In this document: positions 28,751-36,244 of the stretch, piece after piece
Position numbering within the stretch: the first letter of the stretch is position 1
Layout: each line of letters opens with the position of its first letter
DNA from: Heyndrickxia sporothermodurans
Lineage (GTDB): Bacteria; Bacillota; Bacilli; Bacillales; Bacillaceae_C
Assembly: GCA_018333075.1 (NCBI GenBank)
Contig: BORH01000002.1
Span: 248,001-312,000, forward strand
Direction: 5' to 3'
DNA length: 64,000 nt
Notes under the pieces: generated by a model
Seen by the model: the letters and a program-made list of their open reading frames with translations, nothing else
The model's database searches: none
Told to the model about the DNA's origin: nothing
Position numbers and translations under genes: made by a program

Positions 28751-28779
28751 ATTATAATGAAAATTGAGACATACTACAA
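28751..28779 (-). promoter_or_regulatory. sstT promoter
   Basis: On the minus strand TTGTAG (28774-28779), a 17-base spacer and TATAAT (28751-28756) form a sigma-A promoter. The leader of about 110 bases shows no hairpin that I can see. Confidence 0.65.
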
Positions 28780-29070
28780 TATCTTTATTTTTTGAATTCA
28801 TAGAAATATAACTTGACTTGCGGAAAATTATCTTGAGTCAGAAAGAATTTTGGGAAGAGAAATGCTCTCAATAAAGTATACAGAATTTTATTATTTCATC
28901 TGTCTACATTATTGGGAGCATAATAAGGTATCTCCAAGCTCTTATTTTGCTTATAATATTCATTCGTTATCTACAAAAATAAAACATACACAAAATCCAA
29001 TAACTGTTTAAAAAATTGTCCCCTATTTTTCAGCATTAAATTTTATATCACTTATTGGATCTTTGAAAAC
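28780..29070. other. intergenic, no gene seen
   Basis: AT-rich DNA between the sstT promoter and the end of the ADP-ribosylglycohydrolase gene; no ORF or strong hairpin. Confidence 0.5.
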
Positions 29071-30117
29071 TTAAGTATTCAACATGTTATATAGTCTATT
29101 TCCCATATTCATGATTAGTTCTTTCAATTCAATTTGTTCAATCCATTCCAGTGGAATGACATCTAATCCATAATATGCTCCTAAAATATTGCCACAAATC
29201 GATCCTGTAGAATCACTATCACCGCTATGATTTACCGATATTGCCAACGATTTTTTAAAGTCTGATTCTATCAATGCGCAATAAATTGAAATAGCTAATG
29301 CTTCTTCTGCAATCCATCCCTCACCAAGATAAGATATAGCTATTTCTGGTTTAAGATCTTTATTAGAAAGGTCAATCGCAAGTTCCAATGCAGATATAGT
29401 TTCTTCATGATTGGAGTATGTTTTCAACACGCCGATAGCTGTCTTCACACTTTCTAAGATCGTTTTTCCATTAATAATTTCAGCAATAATCATTGCAAAT
29501 ACACCTGCTGAAAGGTAGCCGGTAGGATGTCCATGGGTTATTGTAGCAAGCTCTGCCCCTATTTTAAAAGCATATTGCGGTTCCTTATGTAAAAACAACC
29601 CTACAGGAGCGACACGCATGACTCCGCCACAACCTTTACTGTAATTAAGTGGCTGTTCGATTGTCCCCATCTCACCACTTCGAAGTGCTTCTAGACAAGT
29701 ATTTCCTGGTGCACGATTAGAAAATAAATCATGATAATCTAGGATACTAGTTTTTTCTTCATGAGATTGTTTCGTTAACCAAATCATCTCGTTCTTGGTT
29801 GGCATTTTTTTCGTTTGCGTATAATACCAACGAAGATATGATTGGTATGTTCCGCTTCCTGCATATGAACCGATTCCTCGTTGACTCGTTCGATGGTATG
29901 CCCACATCAATCCATCCGCAGTGAAGAGTGTCATTTGGGTATCGTCAGAGATAAGTGCTTTTCCTTTTTGAATATTAATGACTAAATCTGTTATTCCATT
30001 TTTGCCGAACTTTGATTTTATATCTTCAAGCTGCAAAAACTCAACTACATATCCGAGGGCATCTCCAATTGCACCACCTAGTAAACTTGCGATAAATTTC
30101 TCCTTTTTTAATTCCAA
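29071..30117 (-). CDS. ADP-ribosylglycohydrolase (DraG/ARH family)
   Basis: The 348-residue all-helical enzyme removes ADP-ribose from proteins or small molecules using two Mg2+. Metal-site motifs are GAIGDALG near residue 15, SDDTQMTLF near 57 and the C-terminal NHSGDSDSTGSICGN, all intact. The natural target is unknown. The start is TTG 30117 behind AGAAGGTG. A hairpin lies just upstream (30154-30194). A macrodomain protein at 62312 could act on related ADP-ribose substrates, but it is not linked. Confidence 0.85.
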   Translation of the reverse strand: MELKKEKFIASLLGGAIGDALGYVVEFLQLEDIKSKFGKNGITDLVINIQKGKALISDDTQMTLFTADGLMWAYHRTSQRGIGSYAGSGTYQSYLRWYYTQTKKMPTKNEMIWLTKQSHEEKTSILDYHDLFSNRAPGNTCLEALRSGEMGTIEQPLNYSKGCGGVMRVAPVGLFLHKEPQYAFKIGAELATITHGHPTGYLSAGVFAMIIAEIINGKTILESVKTAIGVLKTYSNHEETISALELAIDLSNKDLKPEIAISYLGEGWIAEEALAISIYCALIESDFKKSLAISVNHSGDSDSTGSICGNILGAYYGLDVIPLEWIEQIELKELIMNMGNRLYNMLNT

Positions 30118-30153
30118 AAGAACACCTTCTCTACTTCATTTTCATTAAGAAAA

Positions 30154-30194
30154 GACCGTCTAAAAAGTTAGTTTTAAATATTTTTCAGACGGTC
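30154..30194 (-). promoter_or_regulatory. hairpin in the leader of the ADP-ribosylglycohydrolase gene
   Basis: GACCGTCTGAAAAA pairs with TTTTTAGACGGTC on the minus strand, then TTTTCTT. It lies 37 bases before the gene and about 400 bases after bla, which has its own terminator. It may be an attenuator or a spare terminator. The remaining sequence to 30511 holds no gene that I can see. Confidence 0.4.
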
Positions 30195-30511
30195 ATTAGA
30201 TTTTTTGAACTGTATGAAAAGGAATCTTTTCATTAAAACGAAACATTATAAATTCATTATAAGTACTGCAAATAGTTATAATCAAATGTATTTAATACAT
30301 TCATATTAAAATTTTGTTTATTAAAAAATAATAATTTGCCCCCATCAGCATACAGTAGCTATATTTTTCTCTACTCATTCCTTCATCTCTAAAAAAATAT
30401 ATCAAGTTCCAGCCTTGTTCGTCACAGTACGTTTTTCATTTAATGGTATAACACCTTTTTGTTGCGAATATCATCGGATTAATCATACTATAATAAACAA
30501 GATCTTCAAAA

Positions 30512-30547
30512 AAGCAGGTTTCGCCACACTACATGTGAAACCTGCTT
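30512..30547 (-). terminator. terminator of bla
   Basis: AAGCAGGTTTC and GAAACCTGCTT form an 11-bp stem followed by TTTTTTG on the minus strand. Confidence 0.85.
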
Positions 30548-30610
30548 GATTATTTTTCTTTGAAAGTAAGTATAGAAAACCAACTATGCTCTATATTGAT
30601 TAATGATGAT

Positions 30611-31516
30611 TTATTTTAGTGCTTTAAATGCGACCTTAGCAGCATGCGCGATTAGTTCATCGTTATAGGTCGCATCCTTTGTATCACGACTAGACAGAAT
30701 GGCGATGATAATTGGTTCTCTATTCGGTGGCCAAACAATCGCAATGTCATTTCGTGTTCCATAGCTTCCTGCTCCAGTTTTATCTCCGACCATCCAGCCT
30801 TTTGGCGTACCTGCACGGATCAAATTGTCTCCGGTAGTGTTTCCCCTCATCCACTCTGTGAGAATCTTACGCTTGTTAGAAGGAAGCACGTCATTGACCG
30901 TGAACACCTTAAGAGTAGTAGCAAACGCCCGAGGAGTACTAGTATCTCGGGTGTCTCCCGGCGTAGCTTCGTTTAGATCTGGTTCGAAACGTTCAGACTT
31001 GGTGACATGATCTCCAATCTGCCGTAATGATTTTTCAAATCCACTAGGACCGCCCAATTTCTTCAATAAAATGTTCCCAGCAGTGTTATCACTATAACGA
31101 ATAGTGGCATCACAAATTTCCCTAAGGGTCATCCCAGTATCCACATGTTTCTCTGTGATTGGCGAATATGTGACAAGGTCATCTTTGGTGTAGTTGATTA
31201 CTTCGTCGAGTTCGTCGAGCGAATTTTGTTGTAGCACGGCTCCTCCGGCCAAGGCTTTGATTGTGGAGGCATAGGCAAACCGCTCGTCAGGTCGATAGGC
31301 TATTGTCCGATTTGAACCGGTGTCGATAGCATAAACACCAAGACGTGCATCAAATTTTCTCTCTAGTTGAACGAATTGTCGATTAATCGCACGATCAATC
31401 GTTTTTGTTTGCCCTACTGTTTCTTTACCTTCCATTTGTAAGGATCCGCCTGTTAAGAGGCTTATCCCTAAAAGTCCCGCACACAGCCCTATTTTTAACA
31501 TTTTCATACATTTCAA
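30611..31516 (-). CDS. bla: class A beta-lactamase
   Basis: A secreted serine penicillinase of the Bacillus cereus type I group. The signature residues are intact (numbered from codon 1 of the longer frame): Ser87-Thr-Ile-Lys90, Ser145-Asp-Asn147, the omega-loop Glu181 in EPDLN and Lys249-Thr-Gly251. Near-identical blocks to Bacillus penicillinase I are [29 protein letters not shown] and IIIAILSS. The signal sequence has no lipobox Cys, so the enzyme is probably released. TTG 31516 is placed ideally behind AAGGAGG; ATG 31525 is too close. GC content is well above that of its neighbours. It is controlled by BlaI box 1. Confidence 0.95.
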   Translation of the reverse strand: MKCMKMLKIGLCAGLLGISLLTGGSLQMEGKETVGQTKTIDRAINRQFVQLERKFDARLGVYAIDTGSNRTIAYRPDERFAYASTIKALAGGAVLQQNSLDELDEVINYTKDDLVTYSPITEKHVDTGMTLREICDATIRYSDNTAGNILLKKLGGPSGFEKSLRQIGDHVTKSERFEPDLNEATPGDTRDTSTPRAFATTLKVFTVNDVLPSNKRKILTEWMRGNTTGDNLIRAGTPKGWMVGDKTGAGSYGTRNDIAIVWPPNREPIIIAILSSRDTKDATYNDELIAHAAKVAFKALK

Positions 31517-31660
31517 AATGATCATTCCTCCTTAAAATAATTATCCTTAAATGATTACTGCGACGTTTCGGGTTTTAATTCATATAATCATTATTGTCTG
31601 TTCCTTTTAAAACAACTATCTGCCCATACATGTTATTGGCTTTTTATTTCCAATGACAAA

Positions 31661-31672
31661 ATCACCTCCTTT
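31661..31672 (-). promoter_or_regulatory. perfect Shine-Dalgarno in the bla leader (STAB-SD candidate or leader peptide)
   Basis: AAAGGAGGTGAT on the minus strand is complementary over its whole length to the 3' end of 16S rRNA and lies about 145 bases before the bla start. After it comes only a six-codon frame (TTG GAA ATA AAA AGC CAA TAA). Such lone sites stabilise mRNA in Bacillus thuringiensis cry3 leaders. The rest of 31517-31838 holds no gene. Confidence 0.4.
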
Positions 31673-31773
31673 CATTACCTCCGCATCCTTTCGAATGGCA
31701 AGGCAAGTTTTCTTTTCCAGTAGCAAAATAAGTAATCTTGTATTAATTAGCTTCTTCCATCTCAGTCTACAAA

Positions 31774-31789
31774 TACTACAATTGTAGTA
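31774..31789 (-). promoter_or_regulatory. BlaI operator, box 1 (bla promoter)
   Basis: TACTACAATTGTAGTA is a perfect 16-bp dyad of the BlaI/MecI type, downstream of an AT-rich -10-like stretch. It lies between blaR1 and bla and should control bla, with a leader of roughly 250 bases. Confidence 0.85.
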
Positions 31790-31838
31790 TTTATGTTAAA
31801 AAGTACCCAAAAGAGTAATTACCCTTCTGGGGTTGCTA

Positions 31839-33638
31839 TTAGAAAATCTGCTTTTGATGTAATATTTTCCTTGCGATATTCGCTGCCTTCTTTCCGCCAG
31901 CTTTTCCGTTTTTATTTTGAATATTGATGGAGAAATAATAAGTATGACTGCCTTTCTTTACAAAGCCAACAAACCAACCATTGACATCTTTACCGTTTAT
32001 CGTTCCAGTACCAGTTTTACCATATAATTGTCCTTGCTTTTGTTCATCAATGAGGATTGCTTTTTTTACAGCACGAATATTTTCCTCTTTAAAACCAAGT
32101 GTATTTTCATCTAATGCATACAATAATTGTACTTGTTCAATTGGTGAAATTTTTAGTGAAGATTCCATCCAATAATTATCCAAATTACCTGACAGGTCTT
32201 CATTTCCATATTTTACTTTATGAAAATAGGATTGTAGCTGCTTTTTCCCCATTTCATGATCTAGACGTTGAAAATACCAATTTACTGAACTTCCCAAAGC
32301 AGTTGATAAATTTTGATTGGTATTCCATTTTTCAAAAGGATAAACGGTTCCATCCCAAATCTGTTGATTGTTTTTTGGAGAAATCACATTGGATTCCAAA
32401 GCGAATAATCCGGAATAAATTTTATATGTGCTATTAGGTGAAACTCTCTGCTCACTCATTTCACGATTATAAATCTGATATTGATCTTTAGTGGCATCAT
32501 ATAAAACAAAACTTCCATTATAGCCATGAAAATAAGAACTAAAATCTTCATATAATGCATTTTTTTCAACAAAATGGTACACATCATCTGAACTAGCTAA
32601 AGCAGAGGTGAACGAAGTAAAGATTAAAACTACTATCCCCAATATGACATAAATGACTTTGCCTTTCCATTTCAATAATGGAGAATCTCCAGAGTAGTTA
32701 GCAATGCTCTGGATTCTTTGTTTGAGTTGTTTTTTTGTTCCTCCCATTCCCGTGGAAAACCGTCCATAAGCTCGGTCATATTTTTTATCCGCAAAATGAA
32801 TAATCGTATAACCATATTCGGTATATCTACTTTCATCCAAGAGATTTAGAACAGAAGCATCACAAGCCAACTCCCGATCACTTCGTATCCTTTTTAAGGC
32901 AAACCATACTAATGGGTTAAACCAATAAATAACTTGAAGAAGCCACATTACATAATTAACGAATACATCTTTCCTTTTTTGATGGCTTAATTCATGTAAA
33001 AAGACATATTTTAGTTGATTTAACGAGAATTCTTCTTTTGTTTTTTTGGGTAATAATACATATGGCTGCAAAATTCCAAACGTGATAGGAGAGGTAATAA
33101 GTGAGGTTTCTTGTAAAATGATTTTTCTTTTCACTCCCACAACCTCTTTACAAACCTCTAACATTTCATTCACTTTATGATCCTTAATCGTAGTAGCTGA
33201 CTTTTTTATTTTACGAATTTGATAGTTTGCGTAAATTGCCACCCCAAGGAAAATGACCATTCCAACACCCCAAAATACGATAAATAAATGATTAAAGAAT
33301 TCTGGAGTTGACTTGTTCACAGAAACAGAGAAATCATGTAATAAATCATGATTGGACGATTGTGAAACATCTAATCCACTTAACCTATCGTGGTCCAATG
33401 TTGGATCTTTCTTAAATGAAAGTAAACTTTTCAGATATTGAATTTTTTCTCCAAACTTGAAAAAATCCCATGGAACAAAGAAAGTAATAAGTGGTGTAAA
33501 AAGAAAATACCAAATCTTATAATGTGTTTGCTGTGACAAATGTTTGTTAAATATTTTTTTGATCAATAGGATCATCAAAACAAGGAGGGATACCATTAGC
33601 GTACTTAATAAAAAACGGAGTAAACTGGCATCCATCAT
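31839..33638 (-). CDS. blaR1: beta-lactam sensor-transducer BlaR1
   Basis: A 599-residue membrane sensor. Four membrane segments surround an M56 metalloprotease domain with HELSH (His215, Glu216, His219) and the third ligand in ELACD (Glu256). After the last membrane segment (VILGIVVLIFTSFTSALA) the extracellular penicillin-sensing domain carries Ser403-Thr-Tyr-Lys406, the acylation site, and KTGTG near 540. Beta-lactam acylation triggers the protease, which leads to loss of BlaI. It starts four bases inside blaI (ATGA overlap), so the two are coupled. All key residues are intact. Confidence 0.95.
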   Translation of the reverse strand: MMDASLLRFLLSTLMVSLLVLMILLIKKIFNKHLSQQTHYKIWYFLFTPLITFFVPWDFFKFGEKIQYLKSLLSFKKDPTLDHDRLSGLDVSQSSNHDLLHDFSVSVNKSTPEFFNHLFIVFWGVGMVIFLGVAIYANYQIRKIKKSATTIKDHKVNEMLEVCKEVVGVKRKIILQETSLITSPITFGILQPYVLLPKKTKEEFSLNQLKYVFLHELSHQKRKDVFVNYVMWLLQVIYWFNPLVWFALKRIRSDRELACDASVLNLLDESRYTEYGYTIIHFADKKYDRAYGRFSTGMGGTKKQLKQRIQSIANYSGDSPLLKWKGKVIYVILGIVVLIFTSFTSALASSDDVYHFVEKNALYEDFSSYFHGYNGSFVLYDATKDQYQIYNREMSEQRVSPNSTYKIYSGLFALESNVISPKNNQQIWDGTVYPFEKWNTNQNLSTALGSSVNWYFQRLDHEMGKKQLQSYFHKVKYGNEDLSGNLDNYWMESSLKISPIEQVQLLYALDENTLGFKEENIRAVKKAILIDEQKQGQLYGKTGTGTINGKDVNGWFVGFVKKGSHTYYFSINIQNKNGKAGGKKAANIARKILHQKQIF

Positions 33639-34027
33639 TTTTCCCCTTCCTTCATATCCCTCTCAGATAATATATTTTTAAGTTCAGAAATATCTTCTTT
33701 TGACAGCTGATCATTTTCTATAAAATTTAATACCATTGAGTTTAACGTCCCGCCGAAAAACTGTTTCAGAAATAATTTACTTTTTTGCTCCACAAACTCA
33801 TTCTCTTTAACAAGAGATGTGTAAACAAATACTCTGCCTTCTTTTCTAGTTTGCAATGCTTTTTTCTTTACTAGGCGTACGAGCATTGTTTGAATCGTAT
33901 TCGGCTTCCAATCAATTTTTTTTGATACCTTCTCCACTATTTCCGGAGTAGAAATCGGCTCATATTTCCATACTACTTTCATCACTTCATATTCTGCTTC
34001 TGATATTTGTGGAATCTCCTTCATCAT
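33635..34027 (-). CDS. blaI: beta-lactamase repressor BlaI (MecI/BlaI/CopY family)
   Basis: The 130-residue winged-helix repressor has the family pattern: ISEAEYEVMKVVWKYEPIST, then WKPNTIQTMLVRLVKKKALQ (recognition helix and wing) and a C-terminal dimerisation helix pair. It binds TACTACA-nn-TGTAGTA dyads as a dimer. Five such sites lie in this island, one directly on its own promoter, so it should autorepress and control bla, both PBP genes and blaR1. GAGGG precedes ATG 34027; a second ATG follows at once. Confidence 0.95.
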   Translation of the reverse strand: MMKEIPQISEAEYEVMKVVWKYEPISTPEIVEKVSKKIDWKPNTIQTMLVRLVKKKALQTRKEGRVFVYTSLVKENEFVEQKSKLFLKQFFGGTLNSMVLNFIENDQLSKEDISELKNILSERDMKEGEK

Positions 34028-34038
34028 GACCCTCCTAC

Positions 34039-34054
34039 TTTTACATCTGTAGTA
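34039..34054 (-). promoter_or_regulatory. BlaI operator, box 2 (blaI-blaR1 promoter)
   Basis: On the minus strand TACTACAGATGTAAAA follows a TATAAT -10 by three bases and precedes the blaI ribosome site. One half-site is perfect and the other degenerate, which would permit leaky autoregulation. Confidence 0.8.
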
Positions 34055-34144
34055 TTTATTATAGCAGGTCGGGTCAATCGCTTAAAGCGAAAACAACTAC
34101 TTTCTTCTAAGAGAGGTTATCCATAATCCGTCTTTCATCATTTA

Positions 34145-36172
34145 TTAAAAATATCCAAATAACTCTTCTATGAATGATTTATTTAACTGAGTAGCGGAAC
34201 TGCCTTTTGCATATTGTTCTACGAGTGATAGTAAAAGAAAATCATCATGTCCCGTATCAAAGGCAAGTAAAAAACTATTCTCAACACCCTTTTCGCCTTG
34301 TTGCATTTTTAATTCTGCTGTACCAGTTTTTGCAGCTAACTGATACTGTTGGTTATACAATAGATGGGCTGTGCCATTTGGGTCACTTACGACTTCTTCC
34401 AATCGATTTTTCATTTCCTGTGCTGTTGAACTAGTGATTGCTGTTTTTGTTTTTCTATCGCTTTTATTATCTAGTAATCTCGGATAAACGATTCTTCCTT
34501 CATTTTGAAAAATAGAATACATGGCTGCCTGTTGAATAGGTGAAATCAATAATTCTCCCTGCCCATATCCTGTATCTGCAAGTAAGATGTCTGAATGAAA
34601 TGTCTTGTGATTAGAGATTTGCGCTGGATTCATTGCGATTGGTAAGTCTAACTCCTCTCCAAAGATAAACTGATTCAACCCATTTCTAAATGTTTCTTCT
34701 CCCATTTCTAACGCTTCTTGAGCGAAATAAATATTATCAGAATAAATAAGCGCTTTTCTCATATCTACATTTTGTACATCGGAAACACGAGTAACGGAAT
34801 ACCCTCCCCATGATTCATCCTTTTGCCAGCTTAAACCATTTATTTTTCTAATCTTATCTGGATAAGTCACATTAGCATCCAGACCAATACTAGCTGTAAT
34901 CGTTTTAAAAGTAGATCCGGGAGCATAGCCTATAGCAAATCTTGAAAGAAATGGCTTATTCTCATCCTTGGCATATTTATTATATTCCTTCTGGGATATA
35001 CCTTGAACCATTTTATTTGGATCAAATGAAGGGGAACTCACTACAGCATAAAGACCTCCCTCTTTCGGATTCATTACCACAGTAGAACCTGGTTTTTCTT
35101 TTAAATGCTTGTATGCCTCCATTTGAATATAAGCATCAATTGTCAGTTTAATATCTTTTCCATCTATTTTTTCTATCTTTTGAATTTCTTGCTTCTTATC
35201 ACCTTTCTCATCGACAATAAGAATTTCTCCACCATCTTTCCCTCGTAATTCCTTATCATAGGTCCTTTCTAAACCGGTTTTGCCGATCATATCCCCGTCT
35301 TTTAAATCAGAATTTTTGTCTAAATCTTCCTTTGTTACTTTTCCGATATAACCGATTAAATGAGCCGCCGCTTCCTTTAAAGGGTAATATCGAAGATTTG
35401 TATTTTGATAAGAAATTCCAGGTATTACTTTCGCTTTATTTGATTCAATTATTTTAAGTGGGACAAATAAATCCTCCTTTACCCAACTTTGATTTAGTTT
35501 TTGATGTATCTCTTTTATGGGGATTTCGAATTGTCTACTTATATTTTCTATCCGCTTTTCTTTTTCTTTCCCATGGGATAAATCCTTCGGAACAATCCCT
35601 ACCTCTTTAAAGTCTTCGTTCACTGCTAACCCGTAGCCAAGATGATCCTTTATTTCTCCACGTTCTGCCTTCCATTGATGAAATGCCACCTTATCTTTTC
35701 CTTCCATTTCAGGAAAAATTAATGAAGGATCCCATTTTACCAAATAATGATTGTCTGTTTTTATGATTTTAGTATGATAATTGATATTTTCTAATCTTCC
35801 TAAAGGAGTGGTAAAGCTTAACTGATAGGATAGCTCTTGCTTATCGTTATCAATTTTTTTTAATGCTAAATTGGAGGCATGGATATTATGAATATTCAGT
35901 TCGTTAAATATATGATCATATTTATCCTTCACATCTTCCAACGTATAATCTAATGAATCGTATGATTTTTTTTCAAGTATATCTCCTAAGTTCTCAAACT
36001 CTTTATTTTCTAAAATATGAATAAAAGCATCTGCAGCTTCTTGAACTTGGCTACTATCATTTTTAATCATTTTCAGGAATGAAAGAATGCCAAATATCGC
36101 TACTAAAGACACCAATATTGATATTAAATAAGGTTTAGTTCTTCCCTTTTTTCTTTCTACTCTATTTTTCAA
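34145..36172 (-). CDS. MecA/PBP3-like class B penicillin-binding protein
   Basis: A 675-residue transpeptidase with one N-terminal membrane anchor, an NTF2-like MecA_N domain (about residues 40-155), the PBP dimerisation domain and a C-terminal transpeptidase. Catalytic motifs are Ser420-Thr-Phe-Lys423, Ser478-Asp-Asn480 and Lys615-Thr-Gly617. Order and length match Staphylococcus MecA (668 residues) and Bacillus PbpC (PBP3), both low-affinity enzymes that keep wall synthesis going when other PBPs are blocked. It sits directly upstream of blaI-blaR1 with its own BlaI box (36204), so induction by beta-lactam is expected. Low affinity itself is inferred. Confidence 0.9.
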   Translation of the reverse strand: MKNRVERKKGRTKPYLISILVSLVAIFGILSFLKMIKNDSSQVQEAADAFIHILENKEFENLGDILEKKSYDSLDYTLEDVKDKYDHIFNELNIHNIHASNLALKKIDNDKQELSYQLSFTTPLGRLENINYHTKIIKTDNHYLVKWDPSLIFPEMEGKDKVAFHQWKAERGEIKDHLGYGLAVNEDFKEVGIVPKDLSHGKEKEKRIENISRQFEIPIKEIHQKLNQSWVKEDLFVPLKIIESNKAKVIPGISYQNTNLRYYPLKEAAAHLIGYIGKVTKEDLDKNSDLKDGDMIGKTGLERTYDKELRGKDGGEILIVDEKGDKKQEIQKIEKIDGKDIKLTIDAYIQMEAYKHLKEKPGSTVVMNPKEGGLYAVVSSPSFDPNKMVQGISQKEYNKYAKDENKPFLSRFAIGYAPGSTFKTITASIGLDANVTYPDKIRKINGLSWQKDESWGGYSVTRVSDVQNVDMRKALIYSDNIYFAQEALEMGEETFRNGLNQFIFGEELDLPIAMNPAQISNHKTFHSDILLADTGYGQGELLISPIQQAAMYSIFQNEGRIVYPRLLDNKSDRKTKTAITSSTAQEMKNRLEEVVSDPNGTAHLLYNQQYQLAAKTGTAELKMQQGEKGVENSFLLAFDTGHDDFLLLSLVEQYAKGSSATQLNKSFIEELFGYF

Positions 36173-36203
36173 TAGTCTTTCCCCTCTTTTCCTTCCATCA
36201 AAC

Positions 36204-36219
36204 TACTACAAATGTAGTA
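36204..36219 (-). promoter_or_regulatory. BlaI operator, box 3 (MecA-like PBP promoter)
   Basis: TACTACAAATGTAGTA has two perfect half-sites around a two-base centre. It lies 32 bases before the PBP gene and just after the stop of the preceding PBP gene. Confidence 0.85.
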
Positions 36220-36244
36220 ATTTGGGTAATTTTAACTCAAGTAA

